Source: Verrucomicrobiia bacterium
GTDB taxonomy: Bacteria > Verrucomicrobiota > Verrucomicrobiia > Palsa-1439
Direction: 5' to 3'
Assembly: GCA_035577545.1 (NCBI GenBank)
Contig: DATLVI010000026.1
Span: forward strand, 32,001 to 96,000
DNA: 64,000 nt
Both the position numbers and the translations under genes were made by a program. Under the pieces are notes generated by a model, which was not told the origin of the DNA, made no database searches, and worked only from the letters and a program-made list of their open reading frames with translations. Every line of letters begins with the position of its first letter. Within the stretch, counting starts at the first letter, position 1. This document shows positions 47,214-55,443 of the stretch, piece by piece.

Positions 47214-47296
47214 TCAGAATCATTACTTTTTTTTCGTATATAACTAGCGATGACCGTGAATGTTCTAGCAAATCGGTCGCGTTCAAAAATAGTCGA

Positions 47297-47330
47297 TTGA
47301 CAGTAGGTATTATCGTGCTAAAATATAGCA
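47297..47330 (+). promoter_or_regulatory. Promoter and palindrome upstream of the Rrf2 gene
   Basis: TTGACA (47297-47302), a 16-base spacer and TAAAAT (47319-47324). TGCTA-AAATA-TAGCA (47316-47330) forms an inverted repeat over the -10, and another TTTAGCA half-site follows at 47333-47339. This is the expected position for autorepression by the Rrf2 protein. Confidence 0.72.
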
Positions 47331-47355
47331 TCTTTAGCAAGATACTAATGATTAA

Positions 47356-47775
47356 ATGAAGGCGTCAGTAAAAAGTGATTACGCGTGTCGTGCGGTGGAG
47401 GCATTGGCTCTCCATCACCCGAACGCGCGTCCACTGCGGATTGAGGAAATTGCGCACCGAGAGGCGATTCCAGCGAACTATCTCGTGCAGATTCTGATCG
47501 AGTTGAAGAGCAAGGGACTCATCCAGAGCCGACGGGGAAAGGCTGGCGGATACGCTCTGGCCAAGGCACCCCGTGAGATCACAGTGGGCGACGTTTTGCG
47601 GGCGGTACAGGGTGACGTCTTGGAGATGCCGTTACTCTTGGAGTCGCGCTGTCCGGAAGAGATCAAGCGCGCCTGGCGGCGGATCAAGCAGGCTGCCGAA
47701 CAGGCGGCGGACGATGTCAATTTTGAGGAGATTTGCGCGGAGGCCAAGAGCCGACCAGAGATGTATTACATCTAG
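47356..47775 (+). CDS. Rrf2-family transcriptional regulator (CymR-like)
   Basis: A 139-residue winged-helix regulator. The N-terminus MKASVKSDYACRAVEALALHHPN, IEEIAHREAIPANYLVQILIELKSKGLIQSRRGKAGGYALA is the Rrf2 DNA-binding domain with recognition helix and GGYxLA wing. The three clustered Cys used by Fe-S Rrf2 proteins such as IscR are not present; a lone Cys sits in SRCPEE and another near the end. That fits the non-cluster CymR group, which controls cysteine metabolism in Bacillus. It lies directly before the SAM-riboswitch sulfur operon on the same strand and is a candidate regulator of it. Confidence 0.9.
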   Translation: MKASVKSDYACRAVEALALHHPNARPLRIEEIAHREAIPANYLVQILIELKSKGLIQSRRGKAGGYALAKAPREITVGDVLRAVQGDVLEMPLLLESRCPEEIKRAWRRIKQAAEQAADDVNFEEICAEAKSRPEMYYI

Positions 47776-47786
47776 AATCTGCGCCG

Positions 47787-47814
47787 TTGACAGCCTTTTG
47801 TTCTTTGATATAGT
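47787..47814 (+). promoter_or_regulatory. Promoter of the sulfur operon
   Basis: TTGACA (47787-47792), a 16-base spacer and TATAGT (47809-47814). Transcription would start near 47821, about 27 bases before the riboswitch. Confidence 0.82.
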
Positions 47815-47847
47815 TCCTCGCGTTCCCTGAAAGGTTTTCGGGAACAA

Positions 47848-47979
47848 CTCATCAAGAGCGGTCGAGGGACTGGCCCGTAGAAGCCGCGGCAACCGTTCAG
47901 CCAAGTAGTTGGTGGTTGAAGACAAGGTGCCAATTCCAGCTCCGAGGCCCGACGCAAGTCGGGAGCGGGGGAAGATGAG
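47848..47979 (+). promoter_or_regulatory. SAM-I riboswitch (S-box)
   Basis: The aptamer closes with P1 CTCATC/GATGAG and holds the S-box conserved stretches: AAGAGCGG with GAGGGACTGGCCC, CGCGGCAACC, GGTGCCAATTCCAGC and the 3' AGCGGGGGAAGATGAG. In this class, SAM binding stabilises P1 and lets a downstream terminator form, so the operon is repressed when SAM is abundant. Here it precedes a threonine-synthase-like gene and the sulfur carrier, NIL and cysH/D/NC genes, linking them to methionine and SAM supply. Confidence 0.95.
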
Positions 47980-48002
47980 GGGAGAATCGAGTTGTCTTGA
48001 TG

Positions 48003-48053
48003 CCTCTTCATCGTCGACCCACGTCTCGGGGACGCTGAAGGGGTTGTTTTTTT
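48003..48053 (+). terminator. Riboswitch-controlled intrinsic terminator
   Basis: CCTCTTCA pairs with TGAAGGGG (one G-U), with an inner CGTC/GACG helix, followed by TTGTTTTTTT. It lies 24 bases after the aptamer and 50 bases before the ATG, the usual SAM-I expression platform. Confidence 0.82.
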
Positions 48054-48102
48054 GCCCCTAGGCAGCGACGGTCGCTACTTGGTGAAGAAAGCGAGAAGGT
48101 AG

Positions 48103-49350
48103 ATGAAGGCAAAACATGGATTCTTCACCAGTCTAAAGTGTCGCGAGTGCGGGCGCCATTACCCGAAAGAGGCGTTGCATGTCTGCGAATTCTGCTTCGG
48201 TCCGCTCGAAGTTGATTACGACTACGACTTGATCAAAACCGTGCTGACACGGGACAAAATTCAGTCGCGCCCTACGAATATGTGGCGGTACCGGGAGTTG
48301 TTGCCGATCGAAGGTGAGCCGACCATCGGCTTTCAGGTCGGCTTCACCCCGCTCGTCAAGGCGGATCGCCTGGCGAAGCGGCTGGGCCTGCGCGAGGTCT
48401 GGGTGAAGAACGATACAGTCAACTACCCGACATTGTCCTTCAAGGACCGCGTGGTCAGCGTGGCCTTGTCACGCGCGCGGGAGTTGGGTTTTGAAATCGT
48501 TGCCTGCGCATCGACCGGCAATCTCGCGAATTCCGTTGCGGCCAATGCGGCGAGTGGCGGACTGAAGAGTTACGTCTTTATCCCGGCCGACCTGGAAACA
48601 GGGAAAGTACTCGGCTCGCTGGTGTACGGAACGAACGTCATCGGCATTCGAGGCACGTACGACGCGGTAAATCGCCTCTGCAGCGAAATCGCGGGCAAGT
48701 ACGGCTGGGCCTTTGTGAATGTGAACATCCGGCCCTACTACGCGGAAGGCTCAAAATCGTTGGGCTACGAGATCATCGAGCAACTGGGCTGGAGATTGCC
48801 GGATCACGTGGTCGTCCCGATGGCGGGCGGTTCCCTCATCACGAAGATCCACAAGTCGTTCAAGGAATTCGTGAAACTCGGCCTGGTGGACGAGCGAGAA
48901 TGCCGCATACACGGCGCCCAAGCCGAAGGTTGCGCGCCCATTGTGAACGCCATGAAGGTCGGCGCGGACATCATCAAGCCGGTGAGCAAGCCGCAGACGA
49001 TCGTCAAGTCACTGGCTATCGGCAACCCGGCGGACGGGTTTTACTCGATACAGGCGATGAAGCAGACCGGCGGCTGGGCGGAGAATCCGGACGACACCGA
49101 AGTGGTCGCCGGAATCAAGCTGCTGGCGGAGACCGAAGGGATTTTCGCCGAGACGGCCGGTGGGGTGACGGTGGCGGCCACCCAGCGCCTTGTGAAAGAT
49201 GGACGGATCAAGCCGAACGAGTCGCTTGTGTTGTGTATCACGGGTCATGGATTGAAGACGCAGGAAGCAGTGGCCAATAAATGCGGCGAGGCGCGGGTCA
49301 TCGGGCCGCATCTGCGCGAGTTTTCGGCCCTGCTCGATAAGAAGAATTGA
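48103..49350 (+). CDS. thrC: Threonine synthase-like PLP enzyme under SAM control
   Basis: A 415-residue PLP enzyme of the threonine synthase family. An N-terminal zinc ribbon (C-x2-C in KCRECGRHY and CEFC) precedes the catalytic domain; the Schiff-base Lys is in TLSFKDRVV, and CASTGNLANSVAANAASGG is the phosphate-substrate loop. Threonine synthase acts on O-phosphohomoserine. A SAM-repressed position, with sulfur carrier and NIL genes next, argues that it might instead, or also, make homocysteine from O-phosphohomoserine; ThrC paralogs such as archaeal cysteate synthase do sulfur-nucleophile replacement. That role is inferred. GAGAAGG precedes the ATG. Confidence 0.9.
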   Translation: MKAKHGFFTSLKCRECGRHYPKEALHVCEFCFGPLEVDYDYDLIKTVLTRDKIQSRPTNMWRYRELLPIEGEPTIGFQVGFTPLVKADRLAKRLGLREVWVKNDTVNYPTLSFKDRVVSVALSRARELGFEIVACASTGNLANSVAANAASGGLKSYVFIPADLETGKVLGSLVYGTNVIGIRGTYDAVNRLCSEIAGKYGWAFVNVNIRPYYAEGSKSLGYEIIEQLGWRLPDHVVVPMAGGSLITKIHKSFKEFVKLGLVDERECRIHGAQAEGCAPIVNAMKVGADIIKPVSKPQTIVKSLAIGNPADGFYSIQAMKQTGGWAENPDDTEVVAGIKLLAETEGIFAETAGGVTVAATQRLVKDGRIKPNESLVLCITGHGLKTQEAVANKCGEARVIGPHLREFSALLDKKN

Positions 49351-49371
49351 GATGAAGAAGGAGAGACGATT

Positions 49372-49647
49372 ATGCCAGTAAATGTAAGGATTCCGACGCC
49401 GTTGCGGAAACTCACGAAGGACAAGGACATCGTACAAGCTGCCGGCTCGACGATCCAGGACATTATCGACAGCCTGGAGAAGGAGTATCCGGGCTTGAAG
49501 GAGCGGATTTGTGATGAGCGGGGCGAATTGCGCCGGTTCGTGAATGTGTATTTGAATGACGAGGACATTCGCTTTGCGCAGGGCAAAAGTACGCCGGTGA
49601 AAGACGGCGACGAAATTTCCGTGATTCCGGCAATCGCGGGCGGTTAA
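49372..49647 (+). CDS. MoaD/ThiS-like sulfur carrier protein
   Basis: A 91-residue ubiquitin-like beta-grasp protein: VNVRIPTPLRKLT, LEKEYPGLKERI, RRFVNVYLNDEDIRF, DGDEISVIPAIAGG. The C-terminal Gly-Gly is the site that becomes a thiocarboxylate after activation by a ThiF/MoeB-type E1. It is 21 bases after the ThrC-like gene, with AAGGAGAG before the ATG. No moaE, moaA, thiF or rhodanese gene lies in the window, so a role in molybdopterin is less supported than delivery of sulfur to the neighbouring enzyme, as in CysO/CysM. Confidence 0.92.
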   Translation: MPVNVRIPTPLRKLTKDKDIVQAAGSTIQDIIDSLEKEYPGLKERICDERGELRRFVNVYLNDEDIRFAQGKSTPVKDGDEISVIPAIAGG

Positions 49648-49671
49648 ACACAGCGTTGTACCGAGGACAAC

Positions 49672-49938
49672 ATGGCAAAGACAACGAAGACGGCGAACGA
49701 AATCAAACGCCTCTGGCTGACCTATCCGAAAAAGGCCATCCAACGGCCGGTAATTTACGAGTTGGGCCACAAATTCAAGGTCGTGACCAACATTCGTCAG
49801 GCCAGCGTGACGGAGGAAGTCGGCATCGTCTCGCTCGAATTGGTGGGCGCGCGCCCCGAGATCAAGAAAGCGATCAAATGGCTGGAAGGCTTTGGTATCA
49901 AGGTTGAGCCCGTCGAGATCAATGTGATTGAAGGGTAG
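49672..49938 (+). CDS. NIL-domain protein
   Basis: An 88-residue single-domain protein. IKRLWLTYPKKAIQRPVIYELGHKFKVVTNIRQASVTEEVGIVSLELVGARPEIKKAIKWLEGFGIKVEP matches the NIL domain (named after the N-I-L residues), known as a ligand-binding domain of the MetN methionine importer and of archaeal homocysteine-forming proteins with ferredoxin domains. Here the domain stands alone, without Fe-S motifs. It follows the MoaD-like gene by 24 bases and may sense methionine or bind a sulfur-pathway protein. Confidence 0.87.
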   Translation: MAKTTKTANEIKRLWLTYPKKAIQRPVIYELGHKFKVVTNIRQASVTEEVGIVSLELVGARPEIKKAIKWLEGFGIKVEPVEINVIEG

Positions 49939-49947
49939 AAAACGAAC

Positions 49948-50670
49948 GTGAAGTTCACATCGGAAGAAATCCATCGTCTGGCGGCGGAGTTCGAGGGGCG
50001 AACGCCGCAGGACATATTGCAATGGGCCGCGGACAACTTCGGTTCGCGCGTTGCCATTTCTTCCGCGTTTGGCCCCGAAGGTCTGGTCGTGATCGACATC
50101 GCGATGCGCAAGGTCACCCCGCACCTTCCGATCTTTACCATCGACACGGGTTTCTTCTTCAAGGAAACCGTCGAACTGATCCGTCAGGTCGAGCAGGAAT
50201 ATGGGGTCGTGATTGAGCGACTGCACCCGGAATTGACGCCCGAGCAGCAAGTCGAGAAGTATGGGCCCGAACTGTACCGTCGCCAACCCGACCAGTGCTG
50301 CTATATGCGCAAGGTGCTTCCATTGCAGAAGAAGCTACCGCAACTCGACGCGCTCGTTGCTGGCCTGCGGCGGTCGCAGGGTGAGACCCGCCAGGGCGCA
50401 AAAATACTGCAGTTGCAGGAAACGGCCGGGGGTCACCGTTACCTTAAGATCAATCCGCTGGCCGCCTGGAGCAAGGAAGAAGTCTGGTGGTACATCATCA
50501 GCCACCAACTGCACTACAATCCGCTCCACGACCAGGGCTATCCGAGCATCGGTTGCTCGCCGGACTGCTGCACCCGCGCCGTGAAAGACGGAGAAGGCGA
50601 GCGCGCGGGCCGCTGGGCGGGTTCCGACAAGAAGGAGTGCGGACTCCACACGTTTGCCGCGAACATCTGA
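49948..50670 (+). CDS. cysH: APS/PAPS reductase (CysH), Fe-S type
   Basis: A 240-residue reductase that makes sulfite from APS or PAPS. The PP-loop region SSAFGPEGLVVIDIA and the catalytic ECGLH Cys near the C-terminus are present. It also has QCC (residue about 111) and a second Cys cluster GCSPDCCTRAV, which mark the [4Fe-4S] APS-reductase subgroup. Canonical APS reductases read C-x-P-C-T; here C-S-P-D-C-C-T has an extra residue and an extra Cys. A GTG start at 49948 is used. It lies 9 bases after the NIL gene. Confidence 0.92.
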   Translation: MKFTSEEIHRLAAEFEGRTPQDILQWAADNFGSRVAISSAFGPEGLVVIDIAMRKVTPHLPIFTIDTGFFFKETVELIRQVEQEYGVVIERLHPELTPEQQVEKYGPELYRRQPDQCCYMRKVLPLQKKLPQLDALVAGLRRSQGETRQGAKILQLQETAGGHRYLKINPLAAWSKEEVWWYIISHQLHYNPLHDQGYPSIGCSPDCCTRAVKDGEGERAGRWAGSDKKECGLHTFAANI

Positions 50671-50696
50671 CGATGTCGCCCCGGAATTTTTAAATT

Positions 50697-51497
50697 ATGG
50701 ACCATCTCGATAAACTAGAGAACCAGAGCATCTTCATCATTCGCGAGGCGTTCAACAAGATCGAACGACTCGCGATGCTGTGGAGCGTGGGCAAGGACTC
50801 ACAGACCATCATGTGGCTGGCGCGCAAGGCATTTTTCGGGCATGTCCCGTTTCCATGCGTGTTCATGGAAACGACTTTCGACATGCCGGAGCTTGTCGAG
50901 TTGCGCGACCGATTGACGAAGGAGTGGAAACTGAACCTCGTCATCGCCCGCAATGACGAGGCGCTGGCGCAGGGGATGAACCACACACGCGGTCGCGTCA
51001 ATTGCTGTTCGGCGTTGTTGAAAGAGAACCTCAAGAAGATCGTTGATCGTGAGAAGTATGGTGGACTCATTGTTGGTGTGCGCCGCGATGAAGATCCGAC
51101 TCGCGCGAAGGAACGCTATTTCTCGCCGCGCGACAAGAACATGGAATGGAACGTCGAGGACCAGCCGCCCGAGCTGTGGGACCAGTTCAATACTGACCTG
51201 GCGGGCGGCACGCATCTGCGCGTCCATCCGCTCCTGCACTGGACGGAGACAAACATTTGGGAGTATGCCGAGCGCGAGAACATCCCGAACGTGGCTTTAT
51301 ACTTCGGCAAGAACGGGAAACGCTATCGCAGTCTCGGTTGCGTCCCCTGCACGTTCATGATCGAGTCGAACGCCGACACTTACGAAAAAATTCGCGAAGA
51401 ATTACGGACGACCAAACGCAGCGAACGCAGCGTCCGCGCCCAGGACCAGGAAAGCGAAGACGCGTTCGAGAAGTTGCGGCGTGACGGGTACATGTAA
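50697..51497 (+). CDS. cysD: Sulfate adenylyltransferase subunit 2
   Basis: A 266-residue N-type ATP pyrophosphatase, the catalytic subunit that makes APS from sulfate and ATP. The PP-loop is WSVGKDSQTIMWLA, and VGVRRDEDPTRAKERYFSPRD and YRSLGCVPCTFMIESN are typical CysD motifs. It ends 3 bases before cysN-C starts. Together with CysN this forms the GTP-driven sulfate adenylyltransferase. Length is slightly below E. coli CysD (302 residues) because of a shorter C-terminal tail. Confidence 0.95.
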   Translation: MDHLDKLENQSIFIIREAFNKIERLAMLWSVGKDSQTIMWLARKAFFGHVPFPCVFMETTFDMPELVELRDRLTKEWKLNLVIARNDEALAQGMNHTRGRVNCCSALLKENLKKIVDREKYGGLIVGVRRDEDPTRAKERYFSPRDKNMEWNVEDQPPELWDQFNTDLAGGTHLRVHPLLHWTETNIWEYAERENIPNVALYFGKNGKRYRSLGCVPCTFMIESNADTYEKIREELRTTKRSERSVRAQDQESEDAFEKLRRDGYM

Positions 51498-51500
51498 GCG

Positions 51501-53396
51501 ATGAGCACCAACACCCTTCAATCCGAGCAGTTGAAAATCGTTATCGTCGGTCACGTGGACCACGGCAAGTCCACGCTGGTGGGGCGCTTGTTTTACGACA
51601 CCGGGTCGCTGCCGGAGGGCAAGTACGAGAAGATCAAGACAGCTTGCGAGCGGCGCGGGATGCCGTTTGAGTGGGCCTTCCTGATGGACGGCCTGCAGGC
51701 GGAACGCGACCAGAATATCACCATCGATACCGCGCAGATTTGGTTTCGCACGAAGCAACGCCAATACGTGATCATCGACGCGCCCGGCCACAAGGAGTTC
51801 CTCAAGAACATGGTCACGGGAGCCGCGAGCGCCGAGGCGGCGCTGCTGCTCATCGATGCGAACGAAGGCGTGCAGGAACAATCGCGACGGCATGGGTTCC
51901 TCCTTTCGTTGCTTGGGATTCGCCAGATCGCGGTGCTGGTGAACAAGATGGACTTGAAGGGATACAGCGACAAGGTGTTTAAGTCGATCGAGGACGAGTA
52001 TCGCGCATTTCTGAAGCAATTCGGCGTCGAACCGAAGCTTTTTATTCCAATTGCGGCTGCCAAAGGCGACAATGTTGCCAACAAGTCGACGAACATGCCG
52101 TGGTACAGCGGGCCGACCGTTTTGGAGGCCCTGGATCGGTTTCAAACTGCGGAACCACCTCACAATTTGCCGCTACGCTTCCCGATTCAGGACGTCTATC
52201 GGTTCGATCAGCGCCGCATCCTTGCCGGCCGGGTCGAGTCCGGCACACTTCGCGTGGGGGACAAAATCCTCTTCTCGCCGCGGAACAAGGTCAGCACGGT
52301 CAAATCGATTGAGAACTGGCCCCACGGTTCCCGCGAGACCGCAAGCGCGGGAGAATCCGTTGGCATTACGCTGACGGAGCAGATTTTCGTCGAGCGTGGG
52401 CAAATCGGTTCCGGTGAGCAGGATGCGCCCATTGAAACGGATGTGTTCAATGCGAAATTCTTCTGGCTGGGCCGGCAGAATCTCGAAGTCGGGCGCAAGA
52501 TCAAGCTGAAGTTGACCACTGAAGAAGTGGAGTGCCAGATCCAGTCGATTGAAAAGTTGATCGATGCCTCGACACTGGCGGAAATCGACACGAAATCGCG
52601 GCCCTACGTGGCCCGCAACGACGTGGCCGAGGTTACGATTCGCACCAAGACGCCCATTGCGTTCGACAACGCGGATCGGATTGTCAACACCGGCCGCTTC
52701 GTGTTCATTGATCGCTTCCAGGTGTGTGGCGGCGGTGTTATTTCGAAGGGCGAGTATCCCGACCGCCGCCAGGTATTGTCGGGAGTGAAGAGCCAGAACA
52801 TCTTTTGGTCGGCTGGCAAGATCACGCGTGAGACGCGCGAGCAGCGCAATCGACACAAGGGCGCCATCCTCTGGCTCACGGGCTTGTCCGGCGCCGGTAA
52901 ATCGACGGTGGCCACGGAATTGGAGCGCGAGCTGTTCGCGATGGGTTTGCACACGTATATCCTCGACGGTGACAACATCCGCCACGGTCTCAGCGCCAAT
53001 CTCGGATTCTCGCCAGAAGACCGCACGGAGAACATTCGGCGGGTGGCAGAGGTCGCCCGTCTGCTCATGGACGCGGGCGTCCTGGTCATCACGGCCTTCA
53101 TTTCACCGTACCGCGACGACCGACGGTTGGCGCGTTCGTTGGTCAACGAGGGGGAGTTTGTGGAAGTATATGTGAATGCCCCGCTCGAAGTTTGCGAACA
53201 ACGCGATCCAAAGGGCCTTTACAAGAAAGCCCGCGCCGGTGAGATTGCCAACTTCACCGGGGTATCGGCTCCGTACGAGCCGCCTGACCGGCCCGAGCTG
53301 GTAGTCCGCACAGACAAGCAGACCCCGGCGGAATGCGTGGCCCACATCATTGATTTCCTGAAGTTGCAGTACATCGATACGGACTGGAGCATCTAG
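51501..53396 (+). CDS. cysNC: Bifunctional CysN-CysC: sulfate adenylyltransferase subunit 1 / APS kinase
   Basis: A 631-residue fusion (NodQ-like). The N-terminal EF-Tu-like GTPase has G1 [14 protein letters not shown] and NKMD, then beta-barrel domains to about residue 440. The C-terminal part from about residue 450 is APS kinase: [10 protein letters not shown]-loop, [10 protein letters not shown] and the phospho-Ser motif FISPYRDDR. It makes APS with CysD and phosphorylates it to PAPS. Having APS kinase together with an Fe-S-type CysH leaves open whether APS or PAPS is the reductase substrate here. It is the last gene of the operon. Confidence 0.96.
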   Translation: MSTNTLQSEQLKIVIVGHVDHGKSTLVGRLFYDTGSLPEGKYEKIKTACERRGMPFEWAFLMDGLQAERDQNITIDTAQIWFRTKQRQYVIIDAPGHKEFLKNMVTGAASAEAALLLIDANEGVQEQSRRHGFLLSLLGIRQIAVLVNKMDLKGYSDKVFKSIEDEYRAFLKQFGVEPKLFIPIAAAKGDNVANKSTNMPWYSGPTVLEALDRFQTAEPPHNLPLRFPIQDVYRFDQRRILAGRVESGTLRVGDKILFSPRNKVSTVKSIENWPHGSRETASAGESVGITLTEQIFVERGQIGSGEQDAPIETDVFNAKFFWLGRQNLEVGRKIKLKLTTEEVECQIQSIEKLIDASTLAEIDTKSRPYVARNDVAEVTIRTKTPIAFDNADRIVNTGRFVFIDRFQVCGGGVISKGEYPDRRQVLSGVKSQNIFWSAGKITRETREQRNRHKGAILWLTGLSGAGKSTVATELERELFAMGLHTYILDGDNIRHGLSANLGFSPEDRTENIRRVAEVARLLMDAGVLVITAFISPYRDDRRLARSLVNEGEFVEVYVNAPLEVCEQRDPKGLYKKARAGEIANFTGVSAPYEPPDRPELVVRTDKQTPAECVAHIIDFLKLQYIDTDWSI

Positions 53397-53460
53397 GCCG
53401 CGAAGATTTACTTTCGTGTCGCCGAGCGCTACGTTAGGATGAAACCGGCGAGGAGGAAAT

Positions 53461-53931
53461 ATGGCGAAATCGGAATCCAAGGTTCGTGAGAGACTGCAAC
53501 ACCCACTGGTAAGGCAATTCTCCGTTTTTCTCGAAAACAAGGTCGGCGCGCTGCTCAATCTCACCCGCACTTTGAGCGATTCGAATGTCCATGTTTGCGG
53601 GATCTCCGTGGTGGACACCGCTGACTCGTCCGTTATACGCATTGTGGTGGACGATCCGGAGCGTTGTCACGACGCCTTGGGGAAGGCCAACATTCCCGTC
53701 AGCGAATCGAACCTTGTGGTTGTCGAGATGCCGCGCGGACCGGAAAAGCTCGACACCGTGTTGCGGAGCCTTGTCGCGGCGGAGGTCAATATCCAGTACA
53801 CGTATTCCCTGATGATCCGGCCGCACGACAAGGCACTACTCGCGCTGCATTGCGAAGATCCCGAATTTGCCCGCGATGTCCTCGTGAAAGCAGGCTACCG
53901 AGTCCTGACCCAGAGAGACATTTCCCGCTGA
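53461..53931 (+). CDS. Tandem ACT-domain protein
   Basis: A 156-residue protein with two ACT domains, about residues 17-85 (QFSVFLENKVGALLNLTRTLSDSNVHVCGISVVDTADSS) and 88-150 (KLDTVLRSLVAAEVNIQYTYSLMIRPHDKALLALHCED). ACT domains bind amino acids to control enzymes; a stand-alone pair may be a free sensor. AGGAGGAAAT precedes the ATG. It overlaps the next gene at TGATG. Ligand unknown. Confidence 0.85.
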   Translation: MAKSESKVRERLQHPLVRQFSVFLENKVGALLNLTRTLSDSNVHVCGISVVDTADSSVIRIVVDDPERCHDALGKANIPVSESNLVVVEMPRGPEKLDTVLRSLVAAEVNIQYTYSLMIRPHDKALLALHCEDPEFARDVLVKAGYRVLTQRDISR

Positions 53932-54356
53932 TGAGTGACCAACCGATACCGAGTGGTCTCGCCATTGTGGTTTGCGACCAAATCATTGAGGACAAGCTCA
54001 CCAGCAAGAAGTCTCTGATCGGGATCTTCAACCAGATCGGGGCGCAAGATTTCCCCTACCGTCATCCACAGGTCTGTGTGTTCGTATCGATCACTGAAGG
54101 ACGGGGACAATGCGCCGCCCGTTTGCGGATCATCCATGACGAGAGCAACCACGTCGTGGCCGAGGTCAAGGGCAACATTGAGTTTCCCGATGTTCACGCG
54201 GTCTTCGAGTTGAACTTCAACCTGGTCGGCCTCGTCTTTCCCCAGCCCGGCATGTATTCCATCGAGTTCTACTGCGATGACGCTCTGGTTCTGGAGCGAC
54301 GCTTCAACGTCACCCACGTCAAGCCCCCCCAAGGTCCGCCGCCAGCGGAGAGGTAG
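53931..54356 (+). CDS. Conserved small beta-rich protein (DUF6941-like)
   Basis: A 141-residue cytoplasmic protein. GLAIVVCDQIIEDKLTSKKSLIGIFNQIGAQDFPYRHPQVCVFVSITEGRG is typical of a small bacterial family of unknown function. A beta-sandwich-like pattern follows (ARLRIIHDESNHVVAEVKG, FNLVGLVFPQPGMYSIEFYCDD). The start overlaps the ACT gene stop (TGATG), indicating coupled translation. No catalytic residues are evident. Confidence 0.7.
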   Translation: MSDQPIPSGLAIVVCDQIIEDKLTSKKSLIGIFNQIGAQDFPYRHPQVCVFVSITEGRGQCAARLRIIHDESNHVVAEVKGNIEFPDVHAVFELNFNLVGLVFPQPGMYSIEFYCDDALVLERRFNVTHVKPPQGPPPAER

Positions 54357-54388
54357 CCGCGGAGTTACGGCGGTTCGGACAGGCGTCT

Positions 54389-54700
54389 CTACACCGTCTT
54401 TAGCAGCTCGGCCAACTCCTCACGCGGGCTGTCGTGGTGTTGCGCGATGGCGAGTTCCAGGGCGTGTTCCAGGATTGGTCTGGCTTCCGCCGATTGACCC
54501 AGGGCGATCAACGATTTACCGAGTTGAATATGTGCGACCATCCATTCCGGTTTCTTCCCGCAGAGCGCACGGAGATGATCGACAGCAGCGGCGTAGTCGT
54601 TCGCTTCGACATACGCCTGCGCCAGGTTGAAGCGGGACAGATCGTTGTCGGGAAATCGCTGCCACAGTTCGAGGGCCTTGGCGATTCGGTCGTGACTCAT
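54389..54700 (-). CDS. Small TPR protein
   Basis: A 103-residue protein with two to three tetratricopeptide repeats: RIAKALELWQRFPDNDLSRFNLAQAYVEANDYAAAVDHLRAL, WMVAHIQLGKSLIALGQSAEARPILEHALELA. No signal peptide. It is transcribed divergently from ubiE, with 29 bases between starts, and probably mediates protein contacts. Partner unknown. Confidence 0.8.
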   Translation of the reverse strand: MSHDRIAKALELWQRFPDNDLSRFNLAQAYVEANDYAAAVDHLRALCGKKPEWMVAHIQLGKSLIALGQSAEARPILEHALELAIAQHHDSPREELAELLKTV

Positions 54701-54729
54701 GGCGTTCTTCTACGCTAGGCTCTCGCGGC

Positions 54730-55443
54730 GTGGGAAGTAAATTCTACCAGGCCGACGAGCACCGCGCGGAGAAAGTGCACGAATTGTTCGCCACCATTGC
54801 GCGGCGCTACGACCTGCTCAACGACATCATGAGCGTGGGCCTGCACCGACGGTGGAAACGGCGGTTGGTCGAGCTGGCGGGCAAGCCGCGTGATGTGCTG
54901 GATCTCTGTTGCGGAACGGGCGATATCGCGCTGCGTTTCCGGGCCCGGGTGGTCGGCGTTGATTTCACCGAGGAGATGCTGCGCGTGGCCGCGGCGCGCG
55001 GGCATTCCGAGATTTCATGGATTCGAGCGGACGCCTTGCGGCTGCCATTTTCCGACAATTCGTTCGATACGGTCAGTGTAGGTTACGGACTACGGAACCT
55101 GGCGGACATCGAGCAGGGATTGCGCGAGATTCTGCGCGTGCTGCGGCCGGGCGGGAAATTTGTGTCGCTTGATTTTGGGAAGCCGGAATCCCGGACGTTC
55201 CGCGCCTTGTACTTTGGCTACTTGCGGGTCGTGCTGCCGATTCTGGGACGGTTGTTCTGTGGCGATCCTGACACGCACGCATACATCCTGGCATCGTTGC
55301 AGAATTACCCGGCACAACGTGGGATCAAGGAATCGATGGAGTCGCAAGGCTGGCGCGACTGCGGCTTCGAGGAGTTCTGGCTGGGATCGATGGCGATCAA
55401 CTACGGCTCGAAGCCGGGTAATTACGCGACAGAAAGCCGATAG
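54730..55443 (+). CDS. ubiE: Demethylmenaquinone/ubiquinone C-methyltransferase
   Basis: A 237-residue SAM-dependent methyltransferase of the UbiE/MenG family, which adds the ring methyl in menaquinone or ubiquinone synthesis. The family start VHELFATIARRYDLLNDIMSVGLHRRWKR is followed by motif I LDLCCGTGDIAL, RADALRLPFSDNSFDTVSVGYGLRN and the post-motif GGKFVSLDFGKPE. A GTG start at 54730 is used. Its 3' end overlaps the convergent galM by 22 bases. Confidence 0.95.
   Translation: MGSKFYQADEHRAEKVHELFATIARRYDLLNDIMSVGLHRRWKRRLVELAGKPRDVLDLCCGTGDIALRFRARVVGVDFTEEMLRVAAARGHSEISWIRADALRLPFSDNSFDTVSVGYGLRNLADIEQGLREILRVLRPGGKFVSLDFGKPESRTFRALYFGYLRVVLPILGRLFCGDPDTHAYILASLQNYPAQRGIKESMESQGWRDCGFEEFWLGSMAINYGSKPGNYATESR

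Noticed and set aside
49372..49647. MoaD of molybdopterin synthase
   Set aside because: No moaE or other molybdenum cofactor gene is near, and the gene sits in a sulfur operon; the general sulfur-carrier call is kept.
49009..50286. Minus-strand frame over thrC, moaD, NIL and cysH
   Set aside because: All four plus-strand genes have clear motifs; the antisense frame has none.
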